DNA of 6,945 nt from Acidimicrobiaceae bacterium (GTDB taxonomy: Bacteria > Actinomycetota > Acidimicrobiia > Acidimicrobiales > UBA10347): the NCBI GenBank assembly GCA_003485885.1, contig DNHM01000045.1, positions 1 to 6,945 of the forward strand, read 5' to 3'. Positions 1-5,505 of this stretch are shown here, one piece after another. The translations under genes and the position numbers were made by a program. Numbering within the stretch: position 1 is the first letter of the stretch; the number at the start of each line of letters is the position of its first letter. The notes beneath the pieces are model-generated. The model was given only the letters and a program-made list of their open reading frames with translations. It had not been told where the DNA came from and did not search any database.

Positions 1-1
1 T

Positions 2-199
2 GTATTTATCTCGAGCCATGGCCGCCACGAGGAAGACTCGATCAATGCTGCGCTTGCCGGTCAGGTCGGGTTTATTGGTCTGGTGGCGAGCCGGGTGCGT
101 GGTGCCGCGGTGCTTGCGTCGCTTGATCTGACCGATGAACAGGCGTCGGTTGTGCGCTCACCTGTTGGCGTCGAGATCGGCGCCCGCACCGCCGAGTAA
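2..199 (+). CDS. XdhC/CoxF-CoxI-family Mo-hydroxylase maturation protein, C-terminal fragment ending at a premature TAA
   Basis: This is the 3' part of a gene that begins before the window. The 65 visible residues match the Rossmann-like C-terminal domain of XdhC-family proteins: an SSHGRHEEDSINAAL segment, then GFIGLVASRVRG, then SPVGVEIGARTAE. The last corresponds to the family's usual ARTPEEIA(L/V)SI signature. XdhC-family proteins bind molybdenum cofactor and help sulfurate or insert it into xanthine-dehydrogenase-like enzymes; in cox operons the paralogues are CoxF and CoxI. The reading frame stops at TAA 197-199, in the middle of that signature. The following codons in the same frame continue it as VALSVLAEL, so the stop looks like an interruption and not the natural C-terminus. 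The family call is firm. Whether the protein is functional is uncertain, because the missing part would be a terminal helix plus the YHS domain described next. Confidence 0.8.
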   Translation, partial: VFISSHGRHEEDSINAALAGQVGFIGLVASRVRGAAVLASLDLTDEQASVVRSPVGVEIGARTAE

Positions 200-211
200 G
201 TCGCTCTGTCG

Positions 212-436
212 GTGCTGGCTGAGTTGACCGCCGAGGTCCGCCTCAGAGGATTGGTAGCGCCAAAAAGTGACGGGCCGCAGGCGCCCGCCGAGGCAATTGA
301 CCCCATCTGCGGCATGACCGTAATCGTCGGTGCTCAGACACCCCATCTGCATCACGAAGGTAATGACTATTGGTACTGCAACGTCGGCTGTCGGAATCGC
401 CACGCCGAAGATGTAGCAATCGGGGCAGGCGCGTGA
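212..436 (+). CDS. Severed C-terminal part of the XdhC-like protein: end of XdhC domain plus YHS domain
   Basis: This is the same reading frame as the XdhC fragment, immediately after its TAA. The first GTG is at 212; true homology begins at 200. Residues up to about nucleotide 255 (VLAELTAEVRLRG) look like the last helix of an XdhC domain. A linker of about 12 residues leads to a YHS domain at about 293-415: AIDPICGM with Cys at 308-310, then YWYCNVGC with Cys codons at 377-379 and 389-391. YHS domains occur in metal-handling proteins, and these cysteines are the probable ligands. No convincing Shine-Dalgarno precedes 212, so expression would need readthrough of the TAA, reinitiation, or an alternative start. 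It could be a small stand-alone YHS protein, but the XdhC-like N-terminus argues for a broken or recoded fusion. The TGA at 434-436 overlaps the next gene's GTG. Confidence 0.55.
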   Translation: MLAELTAEVRLRGLVAPKSDGPQAPAEAIDPICGMTVIVGAQTPHLHHEGNDYWYCNVGCRNRHAEDVAIGAGA

Positions 437-1044
437 CCGAGCACGTCGCCGGCCTCCTTCTCGCCGCTGGGTCGTCTCGTCGACTCGGCCAACCAAAACA
501 GCTGCTTCCCTACAAGGGGCGCACATTGCTCGATGCCACTCTCGATGTCGCCCGAGCTGCACCGTTTGACCAGCGTCTGGTCACCGTTGGTGGGGCTGCC
601 GATGAAGTCGTGCACCAGGTCAACTTCGATGGCTTCAAGGTCGTCGATAGTCTGCACTTCACCGACGGTTGTTCATCGTCGATCGTGTCCGCGCTCAGCT
701 CGCTCGCTGCTGATACCCAAGGCGTCGTGATGCTGCTTGGTGATCAGCCGGGCATCACAGTTTCGGCAATCGAATCGCTCATCGCTGCAGCCACAGCAGG
801 CGGCGGGCCCGCACCGTTGGCCGTCTGTCGGTATACCGATGGCATCGGGCATCCGTTCTGGTTCGGCCGCCAGGTATTTAGTGACCTCGCCGAACTGCAC
901 GGTGATAAGGCAGTTTGGAAACTGCTCGAATCAGGTCTCTATCCCGTGACCGAGGTTCCGATCGATGCCACGATCCCGCTCGACGTCGACACCTGGGATG
1001 ATTATGAGAGCCTGCTCGCCCACGACCAGGTGCAAACACCATGA
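433..1044 (+). CDS. MocA-like molybdenum cofactor cytidylyltransferase (NTP_transf_3 family)
   Basis: This encodes 203 residues from GTG 433, which overlaps the preceding TGA by four bases (GTGA), an arrangement typical of translational coupling. A start at 370 would add about 21 Arg-rich residues that overlap the YHS frame and lie before the fold, so 433 is preferred. The nucleotide-binding loop LLLAAGSSRRLGQPKQLLP is at residues 8-26. The metal-binding Asp is in LLGDQPG (Asp104). GHPFWFGR is at 139-146, followed by HGDKAVWKLLE at 156-166 and PLDVDTWDDY near the end. This set is that of MocA (CTP:molybdopterin cytidylyltransferase) and not of MobA, whose first motif is LAGGxSxRMGxDK. The product would join CMP to Mo-molybdopterin, giving the MCD form used by CO dehydrogenase and xanthine-dehydrogenase-like enzymes. 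Its place between an XdhC-like gene and coxD supports this. CTP specificity is inferred from family and context. Confidence 0.85.
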   Translation: MTEHVAGLLLAAGSSRRLGQPKQLLPYKGRTLLDATLDVARAAPFDQRLVTVGGAADEVVHQVNFDGFKVVDSLHFTDGCSSSIVSALSSLAADTQGVVMLLGDQPGITVSAIESLIAAATAGGGPAPLAVCRYTDGIGHPFWFGRQVFSDLAELHGDKAVWKLLESGLYPVTEVPIDATIPLDVDTWDDYESLLAHDQVQTP

Positions 1045-1060
1045 TTCTGAGCTGCAGAAT
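1044..1060 (+). other. Small perfect inverted repeat in the mocA-like/coxD gap
   Basis: ATTCTG at 1044-1049 and CAGAAT at 1055-1060 are perfect inverted copies around a 5-base loop, directly after the stop codon. They can form a 6-bp hairpin in the mRNA. No U-tract follows and coxD starts 12 bases later, so this is unlikely to be a terminator. It may be an RNA stability or processing element, or chance. Confidence 0.25.
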
Positions 1061-1072
1061 GGGCCGTAACAC

Positions 1073-1930
1073 ATGACGAGTTTTGCGAGTGTTGAAGAGC
1101 TGACCGGTGCCCTCAATCGCGTCGACTATCTGGTCGACGAAGGACTCGCCACCGCGCTCTACCTAGCCCAATCGTTAGGTCAACCACTTCTGCTTGAGGG
1201 CGAACCGGGCGTGGGTAAGACAGCCGCAGCCAAAGCCATGGCCAAGGCGCTCAACACGCCGCTGCTGCGGTTGCAGTGTTACGAAGGCATCGCTGCCAAC
1301 GAAGCGCTCTATGAGTGGAACTATCCGCGTCAGCTTCTGGCCATTCGGTTATCCGAGGCCGATGGTCAGAAGCTGGCCGACACCGACCTGTTTACCGATG
1401 AGTACTTGGTCGAACGTCCATTGCTGGCTGCGGTGAAACATCAAGGTGATGTGCCGCCGGTGGTCTTGATCGACGAGATCGATCGAGCCGACGATGAGTT
1501 TGAGGCTTTGTTGTTCGAGTTTCTGGGTGAGCAGTCGATCACGATCCCGGAGCTCGGCACGATCGAGGCAACAACACCACCCATCGTCATATTGACGTCA
1601 AACCGCAGCCGTGAGCTCCACGATGCGCTCAAACGTCGGTGCCTGTACCACTGGATCGACTACCCCGAGATCGCCCGCGCCGCCCAGATCATTCGCCGAA
1701 ATGTGCCCCATGCCGACGAGGCACTTATCGAAGCAGCAACCGCCTTCGTCGGTACGGCCCGAGATCGTGGGCTGGACAAGCCGCCGGGCCTCGCCGAGAC
1801 CATCGATTGGGTCAGCGCGCTTATGGTGCTTGGTGTCTCGCTGGTCGACCAGAACGCGATGCGCACCCTGGGCTCACTCGCCAAGACACCCGATGACCTG
1901 GCCGCACTCCGAGAAGAACTGGCCTCCTAG
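1073..1930 (+). CDS. coxD: CoxD, MoxR-type AAA+ ATPase for Mo-hydroxylase (CO dehydrogenase) maturation
   Basis: This encodes 285 residues. ATG 1073 is the first possible start because an in-frame TAA lies at 1067-1069; the Shine-Dalgarno is weak. Walker A is GEPGVGKT (43-50) and Walker B is VVLIDE (130-135), followed by DRADDEFEALLFEFL. Sensor 1 is ILTSNRSREL with Asn177, and LKRRC at 186-190 supplies the probable arginine finger. The short N-terminal lead-in to Walker A and the ITIPELGTIEA insert (156-166) fit the MoxR/CoxD group. In Oligotropha carboxidovorans, CoxD is a membrane-associated AAA+ chaperone that works with CoxE on the Cu-S-Mo active site of CO dehydrogenase. That role is transferred here by family and by the adjacent coxE. 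The gene lies 28 bases after the mocA-like gene and 15 before coxE, so it is probably co-transcribed with both. The substrate could be another Mo-hydroxylase instead of CO dehydrogenase. Confidence 0.9.
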   Translation: MTSFASVEELTGALNRVDYLVDEGLATALYLAQSLGQPLLLEGEPGVGKTAAAKAMAKALNTPLLRLQCYEGIAANEALYEWNYPRQLLAIRLSEADGQKLADTDLFTDEYLVERPLLAAVKHQGDVPPVVLIDEIDRADDEFEALLFEFLGEQSITIPELGTIEATTPPIVILTSNRSRELHDALKRRCLYHWIDYPEIARAAQIIRRNVPHADEALIEAATAFVGTARDRGLDKPPGLAETIDWVSALMVLGVSLVDQNAMRTLGSLAKTPDDLAALREELAS

Positions 1931-1932
1931 CC

Positions 1933-1936
1933 GGAG
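1933..1936 (+). promoter_or_regulatory. Ribosome binding site supporting the GTG start of coxE
   Basis: GGAG lies 9 bases before GTG 1946. It is the only purine-rich block between the coxD stop and this start, and it supports the non-ATG start. Confidence 0.55.
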
Positions 1937-1945
1937 TCTGAGCCG

Positions 1946-3151
1946 GTGACTCGACCCACACTTCTGCCCGATATCGATCGGGCGATCTTTGCCTCGGCGT
2001 TTGTTGAGTCACTTCGCAAGGCCGAACTGCCGGTTTCGATTCACTCAGGCGAACGGTATGCAGCAGCACTAGCGGCAACGAAACCAACCAGCCGGACGCA
2101 GCTGTATTGGGTGTCGCGGGTCTGTCTGGTGCACGACGCCCGGCACATCGACACCTTCGACCGTGTCTTCGAGATCGTCTTCGAGGGTGGAGCGCTTCCC
2201 ACAGGTCGTAATGCTCGCAAGTCGAACAAACATCAGGAGCCTTCGTTCCCGACCGCCGAACAACGCCGGCGAGAGGCTCGTAACCAGCAGGCCGACGCTG
2301 GCGGGGGAGTGCCATGGTCGCAGGCGCCGTCGGCATCACCCGAGGACGACGAGCCAGCCGACGACGACAGCGAGATGGTGCTGCCCGAGCTACTTCCTGC
2401 CGAGTTAGCGCAGCTAGCAGACCAGCCGTTTGACCTGTTGAGCGAAGATGAACTCGCGGCCATTGGTGAATGGCTCGAGCAGGCGGCGATTGCTTGGCCC
2501 CGTAAGCCGGTGCGGCGTCGTAAACCATCCAACTCACCTGGGAAGTTGGATCGACGTCGCACGTTGGCAGCTGCCCGACGCACTGGCGGTGACCCAGTGC
2601 AGCTCATGTGGAATGACAATCATCGCCGCACCCGCCGGGTGGTGATGCTGGCTGATGTGTCGGGCTCGATGCAGACATTTGTGCGGCCGTATATGCATGT
2701 GTTGCGGGCGCTCTCCACCCATGTCGACGCCGAGGCATTCGCGTTCTCCACCACAATCACTCGCATCACGCCGGCACTGCGTCGGTCCGACCCGATCGAG
2801 GCTGTTGCTGCAGCATCGGAGTTGGTCGACGATCGGTTTTCTGGCACCAAGATCGCAACGAGTTTTCAGACGCTCATGTCCCATGCCAGCTGGTCTACGT
2901 TGCTGCGTGGCTCGGTGGTTCTGATCGCTAGCGATGGCTGGGATACCGACTCGGCTGAAGACATGGGCCGCCGCATGCAGCGGCTCTCACGTATGGCCCA
3001 CCGCGTTATCTGGGTCAACCCCCGTGCTGCTGCTGATGGTTTCGAACCGCTTGTAGGCGGCATGGCTGCAGCGCTGCCGCACTGCGACGTGATGCTGTCG
3101 GGCCATTCACTCCGAGCCATGCGCCAGGTGTTGCTCGCCATCGGCAACTGA
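1946..3151 (+). CDS. coxE: CoxE, von Willebrand factor A-domain protein, partner of CoxD
   Basis: This encodes 401 residues from GTG 1946. Residues 1-95 form a helical N-terminal region. Residues 130-150 are rich in Asp and Glu. Residues 186-213 are Arg/Lys-rich and end in LDRRRTLAAARRTGGDP, typical of CoxE proteins just ahead of the VWA fold. The VWA domain (about 230-400) has a complete metal-ion-dependent adhesion site: DVSGSM (Asp237, Ser239, Ser241), Thr301 in SGTKI, and Asp330 in SDGWD. MoxR ATPases commonly pair with VWA proteins, the VWA subunit recruiting the ATPase to its target. CoxE serves CO dehydrogenase maturation together with CoxD. The protein has no signal peptide or membrane segment and should be cytoplasmic. 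No cox gene follows; the next gene appears to have its own promoter, so this is probably the operon's last gene. Confidence 0.9.
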   Translation: MTRPTLLPDIDRAIFASAFVESLRKAELPVSIHSGERYAAALAATKPTSRTQLYWVSRVCLVHDARHIDTFDRVFEIVFEGGALPTGRNARKSNKHQEPSFPTAEQRRREARNQQADAGGGVPWSQAPSASPEDDEPADDDSEMVLPELLPAELAQLADQPFDLLSEDELAAIGEWLEQAAIAWPRKPVRRRKPSNSPGKLDRRRTLAAARRTGGDPVQLMWNDNHRRTRRVVMLADVSGSMQTFVRPYMHVLRALSTHVDAEAFAFSTTITRITPALRRSDPIEAVAAASELVDDRFSGTKIATSFQTLMSHASWSTLLRGSVVLIASDGWDTDSAEDMGRRMQRLSRMAHRVIWVNPRAAADGFEPLVGGMAAALPHCDVMLSGHSLRAMRQVLLAIGN

Positions 3152-3169
3152 TTTGTTCGCACCTAGGTC

Positions 3170-3200
3170 GTGACAATTCCACCAGGTCTGCTGTTAGTTT
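3170..3200 (+). promoter_or_regulatory. Candidate sigma-70-type promoter for the protease gene
   Basis: GTGACA at 3170-3175 matches five of six bases of a -35 hexamer. TGTTAGTTT at 3192-3200 fits an extended -10 (TGnTAnnnT). The spacer is 19 bases, longer than ideal. Transcription would begin near 3206-3208, giving an untranslated leader of about 37 bases. It lies in the gap between coxE and the protease gene, which suggests the protease is transcribed separately from the cox cluster. Confidence 0.35.
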
Positions 3201-3233
3201 CGATGACGCGGACGCGGTTGGTCGCGCCATGAA

Positions 3234-3238
3234 AAGGA
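3234..3238 (+). promoter_or_regulatory. Ribosome binding site deciding the protease start
   Basis: AAGGA lies 5 bases upstream of ATG 3244. The alternative in-frame ATG at 3229 has no purine-rich block before it. The Shine-Dalgarno and the better-shaped signal peptide both favour 3244. Confidence 0.55.
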
Positions 3239-3243
3239 ATGTG

Positions 3244-5364
3244 ATGTCTCGTAGTATCTCGGCGGTAGTACTTGCGGTGATCGTCTTCGCCTCGGCCTGT
3301 GGTGCCAGCACCACACTCGGCGCTGATCCGGAGACGGTCACTCCCGCTGCGATACCAACGGTGGTCGGACAACCCGACGCCACGTCCGCTCCGATTCTGA
3401 CTCCGGTCCCCGCGGCTGAGCCGACACCGGTACCAAGTGGGGCAGTGAGCTCCGTCGACGGGGTTCGTGCCGCGGTTGTGCAGATCAACGCGACCGGAAC
3501 GTTCATCGACCCAGCAGCCGGGTTGCAGTCGAACGTGGTGGGCAGCGGCACGGGATTCATCATCGATGAGTCGGGTCTAGTCGTGACCAACAATCACGTG
3601 GTCACCGGCGCGGCGGTCCTCGAAGTCCTCATCGATGGTGAGCAACAGCCCCGGAACGCTCGCCTGCTTGGCGTCTCAGAGTGCTCGGACCTTGCCGTGA
3701 TCGATATCGAAGGTGACGGTTTCGACTATCTCGAGTGGCATGACGGCCCAATCGCTGCGGGCATGTCGATCTTCGCCGCTGGTTTCCCGCTGGGCGATGC
3801 CGAATACACGCTCCTCGACGGCATCGTGTCCAAGGAGAATGCCGATGGCGAGTCGTCGTGGGCCTCGGTTGATGCGGTCATCGAACACAGCGCTGACACG
3901 CTCCCCGGCAACAGTGGTGGTCCTATCGTTTCTGATCAGGGTCGGGTCGTTGCCGTGAATTATGCCGGCAACGATGTTGGTCAATCCTTCGCCATCGGGC
4001 GAGAGGTCGCCCGGCCAGTCATCGACCAGCTCCGCAACGGCATCGACGTCGATTCGGTAGGAATCAACGGCGAAGCGGTGTCCGGTGACGGTGTCACGGG
4101 CATCTGGGTGTACTCGGTGGCGTCGGGGTCACCCGCAGACCTTGTCGGTCTCGAGGCCGGTGACCTCATCACGCAAGCCGCGAGCCTGCCGATGGCGGCT
4201 GATGGCACCATGTCGGACTATTGCGATGTTTTGCGCAGTCGCCAAGTCAACGATCCGATCGCCATCGAGGTGTACCGCCCGTCGACGGACGAATTGCTCG
4301 AAGGCCGGCTCAATGGAGAGCCACTCGAGGTCACTTCTGCGGGTTCCGGGAACTTTGCCGACGAAGATGCCCCCGACTACGACGACTACCTGCAAATCAC
4401 CGACGATTCCGATCGCATCCTACTGAGGATTCCGACGGAGTGGGCCGACACCGATGGCGGAGCGTGGACGACCGACGGCGTCGAGATCGGTCCATCGTTC
4501 CTAGCGGCGTCGGATGTGACTGCATGGCGTGATGGCTGGGGCACTCCCGGCGTGTTCATTGGGGCATCGGACCAGCTCCCTTACGCCTCGGTCGGTGAGC
4601 TACTCGACGACAAAGAGTTCAGCGGTACCTGCGACTATGTCGAGCGTCAGCCGTATGACGATGGGCTCTATATCGGCGAGCTCGATGTGTGGGAGAACTG
4701 CGGACCCGAAGGAAGCAGTTTCTTGGTCGTTGGAGCGGAACCGTCCAGCGGGGAGTTCTTCATCCTGGTCGAGATCGTGATTGTTGACGAGCGAGACTGG
4801 TCAGCTGCCGACGAGGTGATCGTCAGCTATGAGGTTGTGCTCGAAGGAACCGTCGGAGGAGGCACCGATGGATCACGTACTTACTCCGACTATGTAGCGG
4901 TGACCGACGAGACCGAGGCCATCATCGTCAGCGTGCCGGCCGAGTGGTCCGATATCGATGGTCGACTATGGGACTTCAACGACGACGGTGACGTGATCGG
5001 CCCAGGGTTGACTGTGTCGCCCGACAACGACGGGTGGCGTGATGCCTGGGCTACTCCTGGCGTGTTTATGGGTGCATCCGCTGAACTGCCGTATGCGTCG
5101 ACGACTGAGATGCTCGACGATAATCAATTCGGGGAATCCTGCACCTACGTCGATCGATCGCCCTATGACGACGGCCTGTATATCGGTTATACCGACCTGT
5201 GGGAAAACTGCGGGGTGGCAGGCAGCGACTTCTTCGTCATCGTGGCCGCGCCTCCTGATGGAGCGTTTTTGGTCCTGGTTGAGATCGTTGTGGTCGACGA
5301 TCGTGACTGGGCGGCCGTCGACGAGATCGTCGCCTCGTTCGAGGTGGTACTGCCGATATCTTGA
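3244..5364 (+). CDS. Secreted lipoprotein HtrA/DegP-like (S1C) serine protease with PDZ and duplicated C-terminal domain
   Basis: This encodes 706 residues from ATG 3244; ATG 3229 would add five. A signal peptide (SRS, then a hydrophobic core) ends in FASAC, a lipobox-like site with Cys19 as the likely lipidation point. It is slightly atypical, with Ala at -3. Residues 20-68 are a Pro/Thr/Ala-rich spacer. The trypsin-like domain (about 70-265) keeps its whole triad: His118 in TNNHVV, Asp149 in CSDLAV and Ser224 in GNSGGP. A divergent PDZ domain follows at about 285-356 (ASGSPADLVGLEAGDLI). Two copies of a domain unknown to me occupy 379-533 and 547-703, each with two Cys (463/486 and 633/656), conserved Trp, and strongly acidic sequence. 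HtrA proteases cleave or chaperone misfolded envelope proteins; the substrate here is unknown. The acidic C-terminal modules may bind a ligand or the substrate. The start of the following gene suggests that gene is expressed separately. Confidence 0.88.
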   Translation: MSRSISAVVLAVIVFASACGASTTLGADPETVTPAAIPTVVGQPDATSAPILTPVPAAEPTPVPSGAVSSVDGVRAAVVQINATGTFIDPAAGLQSNVVGSGTGFIIDESGLVVTNNHVVTGAAVLEVLIDGEQQPRNARLLGVSECSDLAVIDIEGDGFDYLEWHDGPIAAGMSIFAAGFPLGDAEYTLLDGIVSKENADGESSWASVDAVIEHSADTLPGNSGGPIVSDQGRVVAVNYAGNDVGQSFAIGREVARPVIDQLRNGIDVDSVGINGEAVSGDGVTGIWVYSVASGSPADLVGLEAGDLITQAASLPMAADGTMSDYCDVLRSRQVNDPIAIEVYRPSTDELLEGRLNGEPLEVTSAGSGNFADEDAPDYDDYLQITDDSDRILLRIPTEWADTDGGAWTTDGVEIGPSFLAASDVTAWRDGWGTPGVFIGASDQLPYASVGELLDDKEFSGTCDYVERQPYDDGLYIGELDVWENCGPEGSSFLVVGAEPSSGEFFILVEIVIVDERDWSAADEVIVSYEVVLEGTVGGGTDGSRTYSDYVAVTDETEAIIVSVPAEWSDIDGRLWDFNDDGDVIGPGLTVSPDNDGWRDAWATPGVFMGASAELPYASTTEMLDDNQFGESCTYVDRSPYDDGLYIGYTDLWENCGVAGSDFFVIVAAPPDGAFLVLVEIVVVDDRDWAAVDEIVASFEVVLPIS
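4378..4842 (+). repeat. First copy of the tandem ~155-residue domain in the protease
   Basis: This is a repeat at protein level, residues 379-533 of the 706-residue protein. It begins at YDDYLQITDD, contains WRDGWGTPGVFIGAS, LPYAS, PYDDGLYIG and WENCG, and ends DRDW-like (ERDW) then SYEVVL. By hand alignment without gaps, the C-terminal 106 residues of the two copies share 67 identities, about 63 percent. Confidence 0.85.
4882..5352 (+). repeat. Second copy of the tandem ~155-residue domain in the protease
   Basis: Residues 547-703 of the protease. The copy runs from YSDYVAVTDE through WRDAWATPGVFMGAS, LPYAS, PYDDGLYIG and WENCG to DRDW and SFEVVL. Both cysteines, the WRDxW pair and the WENCG motif are kept. 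The first third is more diverged than the rest, with two extra residues relative to copy one. A short Gly-rich linker (TVGGGTDGS) separates the copies. Confidence 0.85.
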
Positions 5365-5383
5365 CCGGCCGGGTGCGTCGGTC
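5363..5383 (+). terminator. Weak candidate hairpin after the protease gene
   Basis: GACCGGC (5363-5369) can pair with GTCGGTC (5377-5383) in a 7-bp stem with one G-U pair and a 7-base loop, starting inside the stop codon. No U-tract follows, so a terminator role is uncertain, although U-poor terminators are known in high-GC bacteria. Confidence 0.25.
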
Positions 5384-5451
5384 GGTGGTAGAAACCTAAG
5401 TCTGGTCTGGGTAGCGCTGTCGTGGGCTACATCGGCGTCGGGTCCTGTGGC

Positions 5452-5457
5452 TAAGGT
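5452..5457 (+). promoter_or_regulatory. Candidate -10 element upstream of the MFS gene
   Basis: TAAGGT fits TAnnnT. Its last base is 7 bases before the A of ATG 5464, the spacing expected for a leaderless transcript that begins at that ATG. No clear -35 is seen. Confidence 0.3.
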
Positions 5458-5463
5458 CCGCGG

Positions 5464-5505
5464 ATGACTCCTCGCCTGGGCCGCGGCGCGACCAGCCACC
5501 GTTGA
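5464..5505 (+). CDS. Possible 13-codon leader ORF overlapping the MFS start
   Basis: ATG 5464 opens a frame reading MTPRLGRGATSHR and stops at TGA 5503-5505, which overlaps the TTG start of the transporter (TTGA at 5502-5505). No Shine-Dalgarno precedes it, but the TAAGGT described above is placed for leaderless initiation. If translated, it would deliver terminating ribosomes to a start that itself lacks a ribosome binding site. An alternative is that 5464 is the original transporter start, displaced by a frameshift. Such a short ORF could also be chance. Confidence 0.25.
   Translation: MTPRLGRGATSHR

Noticed and set aside
197..199. Genome-wide reassignment of TAA as a sense codon
   Set aside because: No other in-frame TAA occurs in the intact genes here, and the other visible stops are TGA and TAG, so a local event is simpler.
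370..432. N-terminal extension of the MocA-like protein from ATG 370
   Set aside because: The extra residues are Arg-rich, overlap the YHS cysteine motif in another frame and precede the conserved nucleotidyltransferase start; GTG 433 with the GTGA overlap is more natural.
1821..2537. Long minus-strand open frame opposite coxD/coxE (238 codons)
   Set aside because: It is Arg/Pro/Ser-rich with no recognisable fold, and lies opposite strongly supported coxD and coxE; such antisense frames are common in GC-rich coding DNA.
3015..3593. Minus-strand open frame across the coxE/protease junction (192 codons)
   Set aside because: It has low-complexity Thr/Ala/Gly composition and covers the ends of two well-supported plus-strand genes; no start signal or domain is seen.
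4378..5352. Recent DNA-level tandem duplication or assembly artefact
   Set aside because: The copies differ at many residues and by two residues in length, so the duplication is old and not an assembly error.
4966..5499. Minus-strand open frame opposite the end of the protease gene (177 codons)
   Set aside because: No domain is recognised, and the plus strand beneath it encodes the second domain repeat with clear protein-level conservation.
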